64,000 nucleotides of DNA. Source: Limnanthes douglasii subsp. nivea (Eukaryota > Streptophyta > Magnoliopsida > Brassicales > Limnanthaceae). This document shows positions 34,301 to 45,490 of this stretch, one piece after another. The stretch's first letter is position 1. Every line of letters begins with the position of its first letter. The position numbers were made by a program, and so were the translations under genes. Under the pieces are notes generated by a model that saw nothing but the letters and a program-made list of their open reading frames with translations, was not told the DNA's origin and did not search any database. The DNA is taken from NCBI GenBank assembly GCA_036936605.1, contig JAUPFV010000002.1:220441046-220505045 (forward strand), read 5' to 3'.

Positions 34301-35804
34301 CGTAAGCCCTTAGCTTTCCCCTCTCAATCAAGTTCTGAACTTCTTGTTTCAACGCTATGCAGTCACCAGTGGTATGACCAATATCATTGTGATATTGGCA
34401 AAAAAAGTTATTGCGATGCTCTCTGGGAGACTGCAATGCGGCTGGTCTCCGATAATGCACCTCTTCCTTTGTTTTATCAAAAATGGTAGCCACACTTTCT
34501 TTTAATTCTGCGAACCACTTTGGTTGGACCCATGGCCCTCTCTTGTTTCTGGATTGCTGACACTGAGCAGGAGCAGCTGGCTGAGACTGAGCTTTTGCCC
34601 TACCATGCCCCTGTCCGGTCTCTCTTGCTTTGTTCCCAGACTGATTCTGATTGGGATTTGGTGCCACCGGGGTAGACCTCACCTACCTGTGCACCCTGTT
34701 TTCTTCGTTTCATCAACATTTATTTGTTTTCCAACCTGATTTAGCAACCCTCCCCATGTCATGGCCTTCTTTCTAGTCACTGAATCAGCTAGATTTCCTG
34801 GGTTCAAACCATGTCTTAGGGATGCTATTGCTACCTGTTCGAAGCAATCAGCCAAACCATTCTTGGTGTTTACAAAACGGCTTATATATTCTTTCAAGGA
34901 CTCATTTGGTTCCTGGGAACAATGGATTATTGTGTCTCCATTTCCCTTTAGCTCTTTACTCCCTACAAACTGCCTTCGAAAGGCTACTCAAAAAGTATCG
35001 AAATCTTTAATACAACCCTGAGGCAGGCTGTTGTACCATTTTAGAGAACTCCCCGTAAATGATTGGGAGAATGCCCTACAAAGTAGTTTATCATCATCGT
35101 CAAAGTTCATCATGAAGTTTTTAAATTGTTCCAAATGGTTGTCCGGATCAGTACTGCCATCGTACTTTTCTATTTTGGTGCTGTCAAACCTCTTAGGGAG
35201 GTTTCCGGACAGAATTTTAGAAGATAATGGAGATTGCCTCCAATTTCTTCCACGACTGAACACAGTACCCTCATTGAGAGTTGCAAAGATACATGGTTCA
35301 TCGTGAAAAGCGAAGGGATCCATCAGCATCCGGTCCACATGCCTCCGGCTGTGAGATGACCCTTTTACCAATATTCTTCTTCATCCTTCCATGTCTATCC
35401 CTTTTCCTTGAATATTTTTTTATCTGCTTTTGCTTCTTTCTAGTTCGACCCTCATCGCTGCTAGAGGATAAAGATTTTTCAACTCCTTCACTGTCCAAAG
35501 AGCTATCAGAAGATTCTGAGCTTGAGTCAGAACTCTCCACTGGCTTAGACCGGTGAGACTTTTTGGAGCTGGCATGAGTCTTTTTGGTGCTCACATGAGT
35601 CTTTGAAGACTCATGCTCTCTGGGGTTGTCGGTGTGATGAGAAACTGATGCTTTGGACTTTTCTTTCATGCCCATCTTAGCCTTTTCTGCCCTCAGAGCT
35701 TCTATTTCACCCTTTAGCCTATCGCGCTCTTCGATAGTGTACTCATCGTTCTCTCCCACCACTTCGAGCAGAGCTGGTGGTACTTCTGGATTGTCTGGAT
35801 TCAT
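34300..35804 (-). pseudogene. gag pseudogene of element B
   Basis: I choose ATG 35,804 (MNPDNPEVPPALLEVVGEND) as start; the longer frame from 35,849 would need a GTG. The N-terminus is charged, with a short coiled coil and a Ser/Lys-rich stretch. A frameshift near 35,370 leads to the gag core (FDSTKIEKYDGSTDPDNHLE, FSQSFTGSSLKWYN). A stop at 34,988 and a frameshift near 34,685 precede a Gln/Pro-rich linker and the zinc-finger-like FCQYHNDIGHTTGDC. Length and order match gag of element A. Confidence 0.85.
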
Positions 35805-35855
35805 TCGGACAGACTTTCTTTGCTGGTTTTGAATGCTTGATTCAGGCACCTTCTT

Positions 35856-35873
35856 CTCCCACTGTGGTCGCCA
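35856..35873 (-). other. Primer binding site of element B (Arg tRNA)
   Basis: On the minus strand TGGCGACCACAGTGGGAG follows the 5' LTR after a 3-nt spacer. From memory all 18 bases pair with the 3' end of plant tRNA-Arg(UCG) plus CCA. Element A uses a different Arg isoacceptor. Confidence 0.85.
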
Positions 35874-35876
35874 ATT

Positions 35877-36284
35877 TGGTGAGGATAATTATCGCCTGAG
35901 GGTAGGCTTGTAATTTGTTTGGTATTTTATAGTGGTATGGAGGTGTTTAATATTTAGAGTAGAGAGTAGAGAGATAATTAAGCTGGCTAGTTGCAGTTAA
36001 TTTTCATTACCCACACTTAATGCAGGTGGTTGGGTATTTATACCTTTATGTTTGGGCCCTTTTGGGCTTTCGGGTCATGTTTAATGGACCCGGGTCATGT
36101 TCAAATACCCATGAGCTCTAAGTAGGAGAGCAAGTAGCTTAGTCAAGTAGTGTTTAGGTTTTTTAGTACTTTTGTCATTGTCCGAACAGTCTTATGAGCT
36201 AAGTGTTCGAAGTGACCTGTCCGGTCCGGAGGCCTTGGACTGATCTGTCCCTGTCCGGGGAGCATGCAGAATTCGGACTCATCA
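35877..36284 (-). repeat. 5' LTR of element B
   Basis: This is the right copy of the 408-bp LTR. Its minus-strand TATA box is at 36,035-36,042. It is followed on the right by the target duplication ACTAT. About eight substitutions separate it from the left LTR. Confidence 0.95.
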
Positions 36285-36289
36285 ACTAT

Positions 36290-36685
36290 CTTAACAAATC
36301 ATCAAAGATTGATCACCTTTGAGATTGGTTAAGAGTAGATTGTTCCGAAGTGTTTTTGACACTTTTCAAAGAAACACCCATTTTTATTAATTACATTACA
36401 TTTTAATTGCGAAGTGAATGCTTAACACCACACTGAGAATTTTTTGGAATAGCTACCAAAGCTTAACAATACATTGACATTTTTCGAAGAACTACAATAT
36501 TTTCGAAGAGCTACAATTTATCGATGAGCAACAATATCTATCAATTTTGTTAAACGATTCGAGGAGATAAGTATACATTAATTTGTTAAGGTTTTATAGT
36601 TATTTTGTTTGTAAAATTCAGCATCGAATAAGATAAAAAGGGATATGATAACATACAAAAACCATTTGTCATTTAGATCAAGTCA
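36290..36685. other. Element A spacer between pol and antisense gene
   Basis: This is the continuation of element A after the B insertion. It has no gene. Three short direct repeats of the type TTTTCGAAGARCTACAAT lie near 36,474-36,535. They occupy the place where elements B and C carry the CCTTGG/CCAAGG motif. Confidence 0.55.
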
Positions 36686-38265
36686 TTAAGGTACAAAAAA
36701 GGGATATTGTAATTCGACAAGGATAAAAAGATGATAATAAAGACATTCAGAAGATTCTTCTTCATCGGATGATTCATCTTCGGAAGACGATGAACTTGGT
36801 ACAGGGTCGAAAGCTTCGCTTGGGCATTTTTCCTCAGGAATATCATTCCAAAAGCTTGTAAGGTCGATTTTTGGATAAGTAGCGTGAAGTTCACGAAGAA
36901 GAATAACGGTCACATCTTCTTTTCCAACGAGGATAGTAGTTTGCATATCGTTTGAAAGTTCAGCTTCGGCGGCAGCAACAGCAGCAGTTTTTTCAGCTTC
37001 AAAATTCTTCTTCAACTTAGCCATATCATCAGTTAGCTCTTTGTTTTTTGTCTCACAAAGAGTGAGAGAATTTCGAAGCTTGCTGGAGTTGTCTTTTTCA
37101 ACGGCTAGTTCAGTAGCATGGCTAGTGTTGAGTTTCTTCAACTCTGCTTTTTGAGTATTAGTCAGCAATTCAGTCTCCACGATGTGGTTTATTCGCAGAT
37201 GATTCTTTTTGCAGAGAGCACCTTTGATCAGTTCGGACCGTGTCATTTCATAACTATGAAATTGATCGACTACTTTGCGATGCATAATTTCTCTAAGCTT
37301 TTTCTCAGCTTTGTAACCTTCTTTGTAATAAACCATATCTTTGGCCATCTGGTTTAGATGGTTTTGAGAAGCTTCGACTTGGGAAGCAAGTTTCTTTGTT
37401 GCAGCATCAAGTTCGGCAAATGGTTGAAGAGCGACAGAAATGACAGGATTTGGAGTAGGAACACGAAGTTCGGATGTGCTAGGATTTTAAACCATTGGGT
37501 GATAGGCTCAAGAGAGCGAGTAGCTTCTGGAGAGGCTTCAATTGGTTCTGGTCTCCTAAAGTTTAGCATATGGTTTTGGATTACTTGAAGAACATGATCT
37601 TCCTCACCATTAAGTGCTTCGGTATTTTCAAAGCCGATGAACATGTCAGGATCGAAGGCTGCAGCGGTTTGATTCTCGTTGGAGGTGCTATCTTCAATTA
37701 CTACCAAAGCGTTCTCTTTGTTTAATTGATTTTCTATTGAAGGGTTTTGTGGGTTTTCAGCAACAGTGACTTCGTCTCATCAACCAAAGTGTACGATGTG
37801 ATTTTCTTCTGTTTCTTTTTTTCCGAGGGAATCAGAAGAAATTTTCTTTTTCTTTGATGATGGTTCTTGATCATTTCCCTCTTCGACGGGTGAGAGAGGT
37901 TGTTCTAAAATTTTGCGTTTTCGGTTAGCACCAAATGTGCTAGCTGCCTTTTTACCCTTCTTTTCTTTGATGACTTTTTCTTTCTTTTTTTTGGCAAATG
38001 GCTATCCGATCTATTACAAATGGGAAGACAGACTTTGCAGTCATGCTGGGGTATTCGTTGGCACACAAGATTTAGATCTGGTTCGGATGATAAATCTTGA
38101 GGAGGCAGTCCACCTTCCTTGATTGGAAACATATGGCTATAGAGGAAATTGATGGGCTGAAGGCAATATGAAATGCATTATTCCATTCCTTTTCAACCCA
38201 GGCGGCGAGTTTTTGAAAAATATCCTTAGCAGCTTCTCGACGTGTTGAGTAGCGCTTTGAAATTT
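36686..38265 (-). pseudogene. Antisense gene of element A, exon 2
   Basis: On the minus strand exon 2 starts after an acceptor TTATACTAG and reads QISKRYSTRREAAKDIFQKL, then EKEWNNAFHIA, matching exon 2 of B and C. A basic region rich in Lys (near 37,990, KKRKKKSSKKRR) follows. A long coiled-coil-like frame (37,348-36,686) contains EKDNSSKLRNSLTLCETKNK and an acidic tail rich in Ser/Asp/Glu. Several frame changes lie near 37,350-37,800. The C-terminal WNDIPEEKCPSEAF region corresponds to the B block LGDLWLHVESDDLP. Confidence 0.7.
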
Positions 38266-38347
38266 CTAGTATAAATTAGCAAAATAAAATGTTTTAAAAC
38301 AAGGAAAACAAATTTCATATTAAAAAATAAAAATTCGAAGAACTTAC
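38266..38347 (-). other. Intron of the antisense gene in element A (82 bp)
   Basis: The donor is GTAAGT (minus strand, from 38,347) and the acceptor TATACTAG. It interrupts the gene 13 nt after the conserved TGG codon, in phase 1, the same place as in B and C. The intron is T-rich, as plant introns are. Confidence 0.8.
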
Positions 38348-39620
38348 GATTGCTTCTCCAGACGAGAGTTAGTTTCGAAGGGTTAGCTTCGGAAATCACT
38401 TTGCCGTTTTCCCAAGCTCTGGATATGAAGACGAATTTCTGTTTCCAGAATTTGTCAGCCTCCAAAATATCATCGATGATCTTGAGGTCATCCATTAATG
38501 TGAGGTAGTAAAAGGGAAGTTTTGGACCTTTTGAAAGTTAAGTCAGTAAGATGAAGTCTTTAATACTGATAGGAATTTTGGATAGACGGGATGCCATGAT
38601 CACTGACATAAGGGTGAACCATTGATTCAGTGTCACCTGGGTAGGGCATAAACTGAGGAGTTCGAAGTACTCCATGATCATTGGATCTAGTGGAAATCGA
38701 AGACCATGGTTGGTGGGAGTTTCTCCTTGCAGTCAATGGGAGTTTCTCCTTCTTTTGGCAGACGAAAGTTTATGTTTTCTACCATTCCCTATTGCTTCTT
38801 AAGAGCTGAGGCTTGGCTTTCTTTGTTGTATATGTAACGGACTTTCTTCAAAGCAATAATGTATTTAATTTCAAGGTTCCTTAGGTTCCTTCCAATTTTA
38901 TCCCTTTCTTCTTCGGAGATGGAGCAAGTATTAGCTTCTTCTTGAGGGTCAGCCTCAAGATCGGTTTTTGTAGCCTCTGAGTCAGCTTCGTTGGCTTTTG
39001 AAGTTTCTTCTCGAGGATTTTGAGAAGTTGGGATAATCTTTTCTGTAGAAGGGTTAGCAATTCGAGGCGCTTCCTCCATCAGTTCTCTTTGAGGAGGATC
39101 GTTAGTAGTTGGATTTGGAGGAGAAGGAGTTCGAATGATTGTTGATTCATCTCCCATGGTGATGAAAGTTTTTCTTCGTTTGGTTACTGAAGAGTTTTCT
39201 GAAGAAGGGTTGCTTGTTTTTGGTTTTAGAGGAGAAATTATACTTTGAGATGAGGAGACTCGGGGTGTTTTAGGCCCTGAGATTTTAGATGAGGATTGCT
39301 CTTCGATTCTGGGGGAAGGTGAAAGATTTGGAACTTTAGTAGGATCGAAGTTACCGTAATAGAAGTTCACAGTAGTAGTTCCGATTGGACCACCTCGAAT
39401 TGATCCTGCTCTTCGGTATTCTTCAGCTCTTTGTGTAATACAAAAGTAATCATAAGATCCGAATACTAAATTACTATCAGTATCAGAGGATTCTGGTGTT
39501 TTGGGAAGAATGGCCTTCGACTTTTGGTTCTTGGTTTCTTTCTCATAAACCGAGTAAGGGTTGATCGGAGAGGATGAAGATTGGTCGGGAAGTTTGAATT
39601 TTCTGGTGAAAGTCCTGAGA
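38348..39620 (-). pseudogene. Antisense gene of element A, exon 1
   Basis: The long frame at 39,370-38,789 continues open upstream to about 39,615 without a clear ATG. It is rich in Ser, Pro, Thr and Glu. It then gives EIKYIIALKKVRYIYNKE, equivalent to KVSVKYLLALQKINYAF of B. Downstream the PF04195-like part is broken by stops and frameshifts. WKQKFVFISRAWENGKVISE (near 38,430) just before the intron is clear. The N-terminal tail differs from B and C, so only the core is conserved. Confidence 0.65.
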
Positions 39621-39712
39621 ATAGGGGAGGATAACGATGAAAGTAGCCAAAAACTCTAACTTCTCTCTAAAACGGTTTCGGTGTGAGGAGAGTGGAAATA
39701 AGAGGAAGGTTG

Positions 39713-39720
39713 TATTTATA
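39713..39720 (-). promoter_or_regulatory. TATA box of the antisense gene in element A
   Basis: On the minus strand TATAAATA lies about 100 bp before the first readable codons of the antisense gene. A CT-rich leader follows. It corresponds to the TATA boxes at 26,611 (B) and 48,533 (C). Confidence 0.55.
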
Positions 39721-40186
39721 CTAAAGCGAGTGAAGGCGTGTGAAGGTGGAAAGACTTATGTGATGATAGGTTGGAATACGAATCGTTGAGTTGGTTAGAT
39801 GATCGACATCTGTCAGGCTAGATTACTAGGGTTATGATGAATTTAACGGTTACATATGTAACGGTTATATTCGATGATGATCTATTTACATAATATTTCA
39901 AGGATGATTTTCAAGATATTTTATTACATCAATTCGAAGTGATTTCGAGCTCACGTTTACTTACCATGGCTTTTCGAGGCCAATTTGTGTACATTCTTTG
40001 GTTCGAATATGTTTTAAGATTTTAAATTGTATAAGTGCTTCGAATAATTATTTAAGCTAATGGATTCGAACAATTATTTTTAAGCTTATGATAGGTTACA
40101 TAGCCAATGGGAGTTTTCGAGGATGTAAAGATTCGAAGACAAAACGGATTTGAAGACTTTTTAGTTCTCATTCATTTACTGACATG

Positions 40187-40202
40187 AAAACTAGGGGGCT
40201 TC
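40187..40202 (+). other. Polypurine tract of element A
   Basis: AAAACTAGGGGGCTTC precedes TGACATGG, the apparent first bases of the lost 3' LTR. Beyond that the sequence is a Copia integrase, so the LTR was removed by deletion or recombination. Confidence 0.65.
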
Positions 40203-40204
40203 TG

Positions 40205-41140
40205 ACATGGGAACCTACCATAGGTGCTGCAAGATAATTTATATCACTGATAGATGATTATTCTAGCAAAATAACGGTTATACTTTTGAAAACCAAGGAC
40301 AAAGCTTTTGCTTCCTTTGTGAACTAGAATACATTAGTAGAGAATCAAATCATGAAAGTGTTGAAGAAGCTTCGGACTCATAATGGCTTGGAATATGTGA
40401 ACAAAAAGTTCACTAAATATTATGAAAAGCTTTTCATTGCTAGAACGCAATTTGTAAGTGAAATTTTATGATATAATGAGCTTTCTAAGAGAATGAACCA
40501 AATCTTGAACGGGTTAGGTGATGCTTCATACATCAAGAATGGGCCGAAGGTTCCGGGGAGAATTTGTGACAATGAATGCATATATGATTAACATGAGGTT
40601 ATCTATGATGCTTAATTTTATTTATACTCAAAAGACCTAGACTGGCGAGAAACCCAATCTGAAATATTTTAAAGTGTTTGAATGTGCTTCTTACGCCATG
40701 TGAAGTAAGATAAGCTTTCACCGAGAATACTGAAATGCTTCTTTATCGGCTATCCGGAAAGATTAAAAGGGTATAGGTTTTGGTGCCTTCAACATGGACG
40801 TTAAAAGTTTGTGATTAGCAACGATGTGATTTGTAATAATAAGAGTATGTAATTGAAAAAGTTGGTTGAGACTCAACCTAGTACTACCGAGAAGAGATGT
40901 GACGTTGATAACTGGTATAATCTAAAAAGTGAAGGTGGAGGCACTTCTGCCAAATATTATTTTGGATCTGGTTCACATTTGACTCGTATAGAGAAATTTA
41001 AACAACTACATGAGTTTGAAGATGACTGGGGTTTGGATGGTCCAGGATCTTTGGATGATCAGAAAGAAGAGCAATATGATCTTGACATTTATCAATCATC
41101 GAGAAATAGAGTACCGAGACTAAACAAACAACCGTAGAGG
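40205..41140 (+). pseudogene. Copia integrase and linker pseudogene
   Basis: The plus strand reads TIGAAR, stop, FISLIDDYSSKITVILLKTK with the first catalytic Asp. It continues with VLKKLRTHNGLEYVNKKF (the second Asp changed to His in THNG) and then GYPERLKGYRFWCL. The frame at 40,853-41,137 is the acidic linker before RT (EDDWGLDGPGSLDDQKEEQY). The style is Tork/Tnt1-like. Homology begins abruptly at the end of element A and fades near 41,140. Confidence 0.75.
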
Positions 41141-42060
41141 TATAAGATTTTCTCGACGGTTTTATTCCTCTTGGTAGAGTTCAGTCTCTCATTCGCTCGC
41201 ACCGATGGTGTTATAAGATATCACTCGAAATCTTCATGTGGTATGTTTTTGCAGGTATTGTCCGCTCCCCAATAGTTGTACTGGTGGTAAATGGAAGGAC
41301 AGTAAGTCACTATATCCTAATTTTGGAGTTCAACGTGTGTTCAATATGTTTCGTTGGAATCTCGATTATAGTTTCACAAAAGGAGATTCTATTGGGTTTA
41401 ATGATCGAGTTTATCCTTCATTGTTTATAAGGGAATTAGTTTTTTGGTTATTTAAATTTTAAACTGTTGGTCATACCATAATTATTGTGGGCTAGGACAA
41501 TAATCTTAATAACCTAATTAAGTGTTCTAAAACTATTAACTCATGTAATTATAAATTTAAAGATATTATTAAGTTTTACAGAATTATGTTAGTCTTATCA
41601 CTTTAACTTTTTTAATAATTATGGATCAACTTCTAAAATTTGAAATTTGTATCTTAAGTTAAAATAACTAACAATTTAATCGTAAAAACTTAATTGAGTT
41701 CATGGATTTATTAGACTGATTTGAATTGAGTCATTTTTGCTTTTCGGATAATCCCTTGGTTCGAGATGTTCTATTTAATTTCTCTAGTTTCAACGATGTG
41801 ACTCAGTTCCTTTCAATAGAGTTTCTCATTCCTTTCAATAGAGTTTCTCATCTCTCGACTTTTCTATTCTTTTTCGAATGTCGCATCATTCTTGGCAGAT
41901 AGAGCAACGACGAGTCAGGTCCTTCTATACTTAAAATATCAGATCCATGATCATTTTTTTGCAATACGTAATTAATCATACCTCTCACCTCATGCGTAGG
42001 ATTTGGATTATTTGGAATCTTATTTTCATCATTATATCCATGTTATCTTATTCCCTGGTA
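41141..42060. other. Unassigned stretch between Copia scrap and LINE
   Basis: Two overlapping short frames (41,236-41,462) have no recognisable motif. A 21-bp unit, CCTTTCAATAGAGTTTCTCAT, is directly repeated at about 41,808-41,850. The right part may be the 5' end of the LINE. Confidence 0.35.
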
Positions 42061-42169
42061 TTTACTCATTGTAAAGCTAGAAGTCATAACCCCCAAAAAA
42101 ATTTGCTTTCATATATGAAATAAACGATGCAATATATTGTATCCCTTTTTAGACTGATCTTGAATCCAT

Positions 42170-42480
42170 TGAATCTCAATATCAGGGAATCTCATGGTTT
42201 TTCCTTAGGGATTTTAACACTATTTGTAAATAGGAAGATCGTATTAGGACCTCACGGAACTGGACTACGACAATTAAAGAGTTTAATAGTTTTTGCTACC
42301 AGTGTCAGCTTAGAGATCTTCGATCCATTTGCTTACACTTCACTTGACTCAACAAACAACCCATCAATCCAATCTATTCTAAAATAGACCGTTTACTAGT
42401 TAACAATGAGTGGAATTAGTATTTTCTAGTGTCTTTTTCTCATTATGTGGTTCCCAATTCATCAGACCACACCACAATCA
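42170..42480 (+). pseudogene. LINE endonuclease C-terminal pseudogene
   Basis: The plus strand reads FLRDFNTICK (family G-D-F-N), EDRIRTSRNWTTTIKEFNSF, SKIDRLLVNNEWN and a final VVPNSSDHTT. These are the last motifs of the APE-type endonuclease of plant LINEs, with D in GDF and the SDH triplet. The G of GDFN is changed to R. Confidence 0.7.
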
Positions 42481-42999
42481 ACTTAAACCTTGGCACCTCG
42501 CGCTAGCGAAAGAAAAAAATTCAAACGTTTTAACATGTAGCAAATATACCGTCGGGGTATAATTTTTATTTTTAATAAACTCAGTTTTGTTCAATTCATT
42601 TTCAGCAGCCTTAACCTCAATGAAATGAGTAACATAAGCTCTCGAGTATCTAACGCTCAAAGTAAACTATTACATGCTCAGTCGCTCCTCGCTCACGACC
42701 TCACCAACTCCAATCTAGCTTCAAGATAAATAGAGGTTTCCTCTTCTTTCATATTCCTCAATAAATCAGAAGAATGCCTTTTTAATCAAGAAACAAAAGA
42801 GAATTGGCTCAAACTCGGAGATAGAAACAATAAATTCTTACAAAATAGTATCAAAACATGTTGTATCTTACGTAACAGAATTGCCTCGGTGTTATTGGAA
42901 CCTGATATCATTCAAGTGGCTCCTACCTTGCAAGGGTTTCAGACCTTATTACTACAAGTCTCAACACGTTGGATAAGACATTTATAACTTGCACGATAA

Positions 43000-44150
43000 T
43001 GTGCAATTAAATTAAACTACTTTATTCAGTATTAAGAGTAATAATCTGCAATAGGGTACTTAATTTCTTTAAGTCATGTTGTTTGGAGCATTCTTAGAAC
43101 TTCACTTTCATCGCCCTCATCCTTAAAAATAACACCCTTACTTATGGTGCAGATTTTATGCCAACTGTATGATATAATATAATGTACCATATTATCTCCA
43201 AGATTATGGCTAAAAAAGCAAAGACTCTTTCTCTTATCCGTCAATCAGAATTCGTCTTGGGAATGATTAATTCTGACAATATTCTATTTCCCAAGAACTT
43301 CTTAAGGGTTACCATACTAATTGCAAAGGCAAGAGGGTTACACTAAAAACAAACCATATGAAAGCCTTTAATAATGTTCGTTGGCACTTTATTCTTGGCA
43401 TCTTGTCGTCGTAAATTTTAATGATATGATGATCACTCTTCTATCACCTCATCTTACAATATTAATATGAATGGTGATCCTAACTTAGGGGAGTCAAGCA
43501 ACGCGACCCCATCTCTTCTTTTCTTTTAGTCCTCGTAATACCAGTTTTGTCCAGTATTTTTAAGGAGAAAATGGTAGAAAATTCATATACACGAGAAGTG
43601 TCAAAAACTCAAAATAGTCAACCTCTGTTTTGTTGATGGCTTAATGATTTTTTGTTATGACGACCAAAATTGCATTCATCTTATAAAATATGTTATAGAT
43701 GAATTCTTCTCCATTTTTGGTCTCCAAATCAGGCGTTCCAAAAGTCAAATTTTCATCTATGGGGTAAGCCCCACCCTTCAAATTCATCTCATAAACATTT
43801 TAGGCTACAAGGAGGGCTTCTTGCCAGTAAAATATATTGGAGTTTCTCTGTTTAATATTCGCCTATTCGACACAGATTATCGTCAACTCTTACATAATAT
43901 CACTTCGTGTCTAGGTTCTTGGACCTCTAGACAACTATCATATATCGGTGGGCTCCAGGTCATTAAGGATATTCTCTTTGCAGTCCATGTATACTAGTCT
44001 TCAACTTTATCCACTAGTCAAGGGCTCTCAAAGAGATTTTTTCCAATCTCTACGACACTTCCTCTGGTCTGGCTATGAGATGAAGGTTCTAGAGGCTAGA
44101 GTAGTATGGTCCAATGTAAAATTGTCCATGATGAAAGGTGGCATTACCTA
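43000..44150 (+). pseudogene. LINE reverse transcriptase pseudogene
   Basis: Blocks: YHIISKIMAKKAKTLSLIRQ, SEFVLGMINSDNILF, INMNGDPN, LCFVDGLMIFCYDDQN (the usual F-A-D-D changed to F-V-D-G), then LQIRRSKSQIFIYGVSP, LPVKYIGVSLFNIRLF and ITSCLGSWTSRQLSYIGGLQ. Beyond 43,997 the frame shifts and continues as PLVKGSQRDFFQSLRHFLWS. RT copies the element mRNA at the target site. The changed active site and breaks make it inactive. Confidence 0.8.
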
Positions 44151-45490
44151 AAAACCTGGAATCAGGTGGTTGTCCTTAATAAGTAAAAATAACAACTCAT
44201 ATAGGTCTGACTTGACTTGTAGGAAAAATTAACATCTTAGGCCTTTCCCTAGAAATATGTACATAGTTGTGATAGAAAGCAGGGATGATACCTCACTTTG
44301 GTACAATCATTTATTTGTCTTTACCTCTATGTAACCCATTATGAGAAAGGTATTATCTATGAATCAAGGCTTAACAAGAATCTCAAGGTTTTAGGCATCA
44401 TTCGTGATGGTCTATGGAACTGGCCATCAAAAAATTTATTTTCCAGTGCCAGAAATCATACCAAGCTCAGGGAGATCTACAAACTTATAATCTTCCTCCC
44501 TCCCCCCGCCATCAACTACAACGACGTCCATTATTAGATCACAAAGAGTGGAAACATTTATAATCAAGGATACTTACAAAGTATTTTGAATGTTTACCCT
44601 CTGTGTCGGGTGGACCAGTTAGTATGGAATAAGTATACATTCATTATCACTCCTTCATTCTATGGCTTAATATTCATGGCTAATTGTCTACCCAAGACAA
44701 GCTTATTAGTTGGGATAAATTCTCATCAGAATTGTATTTTATGAAATTTTAGCCCTAAAACTATCAATAATATACTCTATGAATGTAGCTTCACTCATAG
44801 TATTCAGGGCTCTACAAGTTCTAAACTCATGTTCATTTTAAATTCAACCAATTAGCTTTCAATGATTAGAGAGACATCAACCTATTATTATTCCAAAAAC
44901 TGATGTATTTGGTGATTTTGCTTTATCGCTGTAATATATCACATTTTACGGGAGTGTAATGCAAGAATTTTGTATTTCCCTCATACCTCTACATGTGCCT
45001 CTGCGGTATCACACCGTATTCTTTCTGAACATTGGCTCAGATTCGCTGGTACCAAGATTGTCTGACCATTGTAATCTCTAACTGAATTATAACTTACTAT
45101 TTTTATTAACGCTGTAATGCAACCGACTTTTCCATCATGTTGTAGTTGTCATAGATGTTGCACTAGATATGCCGTCTATCTTTGTTCATATCGTTTCATC
45201 TATTTGTAGCACATTGGGCCAATCCTCTAATGCTCTCTCTTTAAGAAACTTTTTGTATTTTGTTCGTGTCCATGTTTTATAACAGTCATCTATTTTTAAA
45301 AAAAATTAAAAGATGTTTTAACTATTATTTGGAGCATGTCTTAAACTTTTGTAGCACTATTCGCGTTATTTAATGCATATTAAAAAATTTAAATAATTTA
45401 TTCTTATAATAATAAAACTTATGAAAGAAGTGGAAAAAAATCATAAATTTATAATGGGATATCTTAAAGCTTTAACACCATAATAAAAAC

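Larger units (their letters stand above)
25867..36284 (-). mobile_element. Tat-lineage Ty3/gypsy retrotransposon B (complete, 10.4 kb)
   Basis: Element B is bounded by two 408-bp LTRs and a perfect 5-bp duplication. On the minus strand it reads 5' LTR (right), Arg-tRNA primer site, gag, protease, RT, RNase H, archaeal RNase H, integrase, an antisense spliced gene on the plus strand, a polypurine tract and the 3' LTR (left). By eye the LTRs differ at about 8 of 408 positions (2%), so this is the youngest large insertion in the window. Its genes still carry at least six stops and three frameshifts in gag-pol, so it cannot move on its own. Confidence 0.95.
19535..40206 (+). mobile_element. Tat-lineage Ty3/gypsy retrotransposon A (split by element B)
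   Basis: Element A reads on the plus strand: 5' LTR, Arg-tRNA primer site, gag, protease, RT, RNase H, archaeal-type RNase H and integrase. It is then interrupted at 25,867-36,284 by element B. It resumes with an antisense gene (minus strand, 39.6-36.7 kb) and a polypurine tract at 40,187-40,202. About 10.2 kb belong to A itself. Only the first few bases of a 3' LTR (TGACATGG, compare TGATATGG at 19,535) remain, and then Copia sequence begins. Coding parts carry many stops and frameshifts. Confidence 0.85.
42061..45308 (+). mobile_element. Relic L1-type LINE
   Basis: Parts in order: endonuclease C-terminus (about 42,180-42,480), RT (about 43,000-44,150) and the C-terminal region ending near 45,063 with ITFYGSVMQEF / ILRECNARIL-type text. 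An A-rich tail follows at 45,297-45,310. No LTRs occur. Frameshifts and stops are frequent, so the copy is old. The 5' limit is not defined. Confidence 0.75.

Noticed and set aside
16880..41140. Copia D2 (left of A) and the Copia scrap right of A as halves of one target element
   Set aside because: They lie on opposite strands and both contain integrase sequence, so they cannot be two halves of one uninterrupted element.
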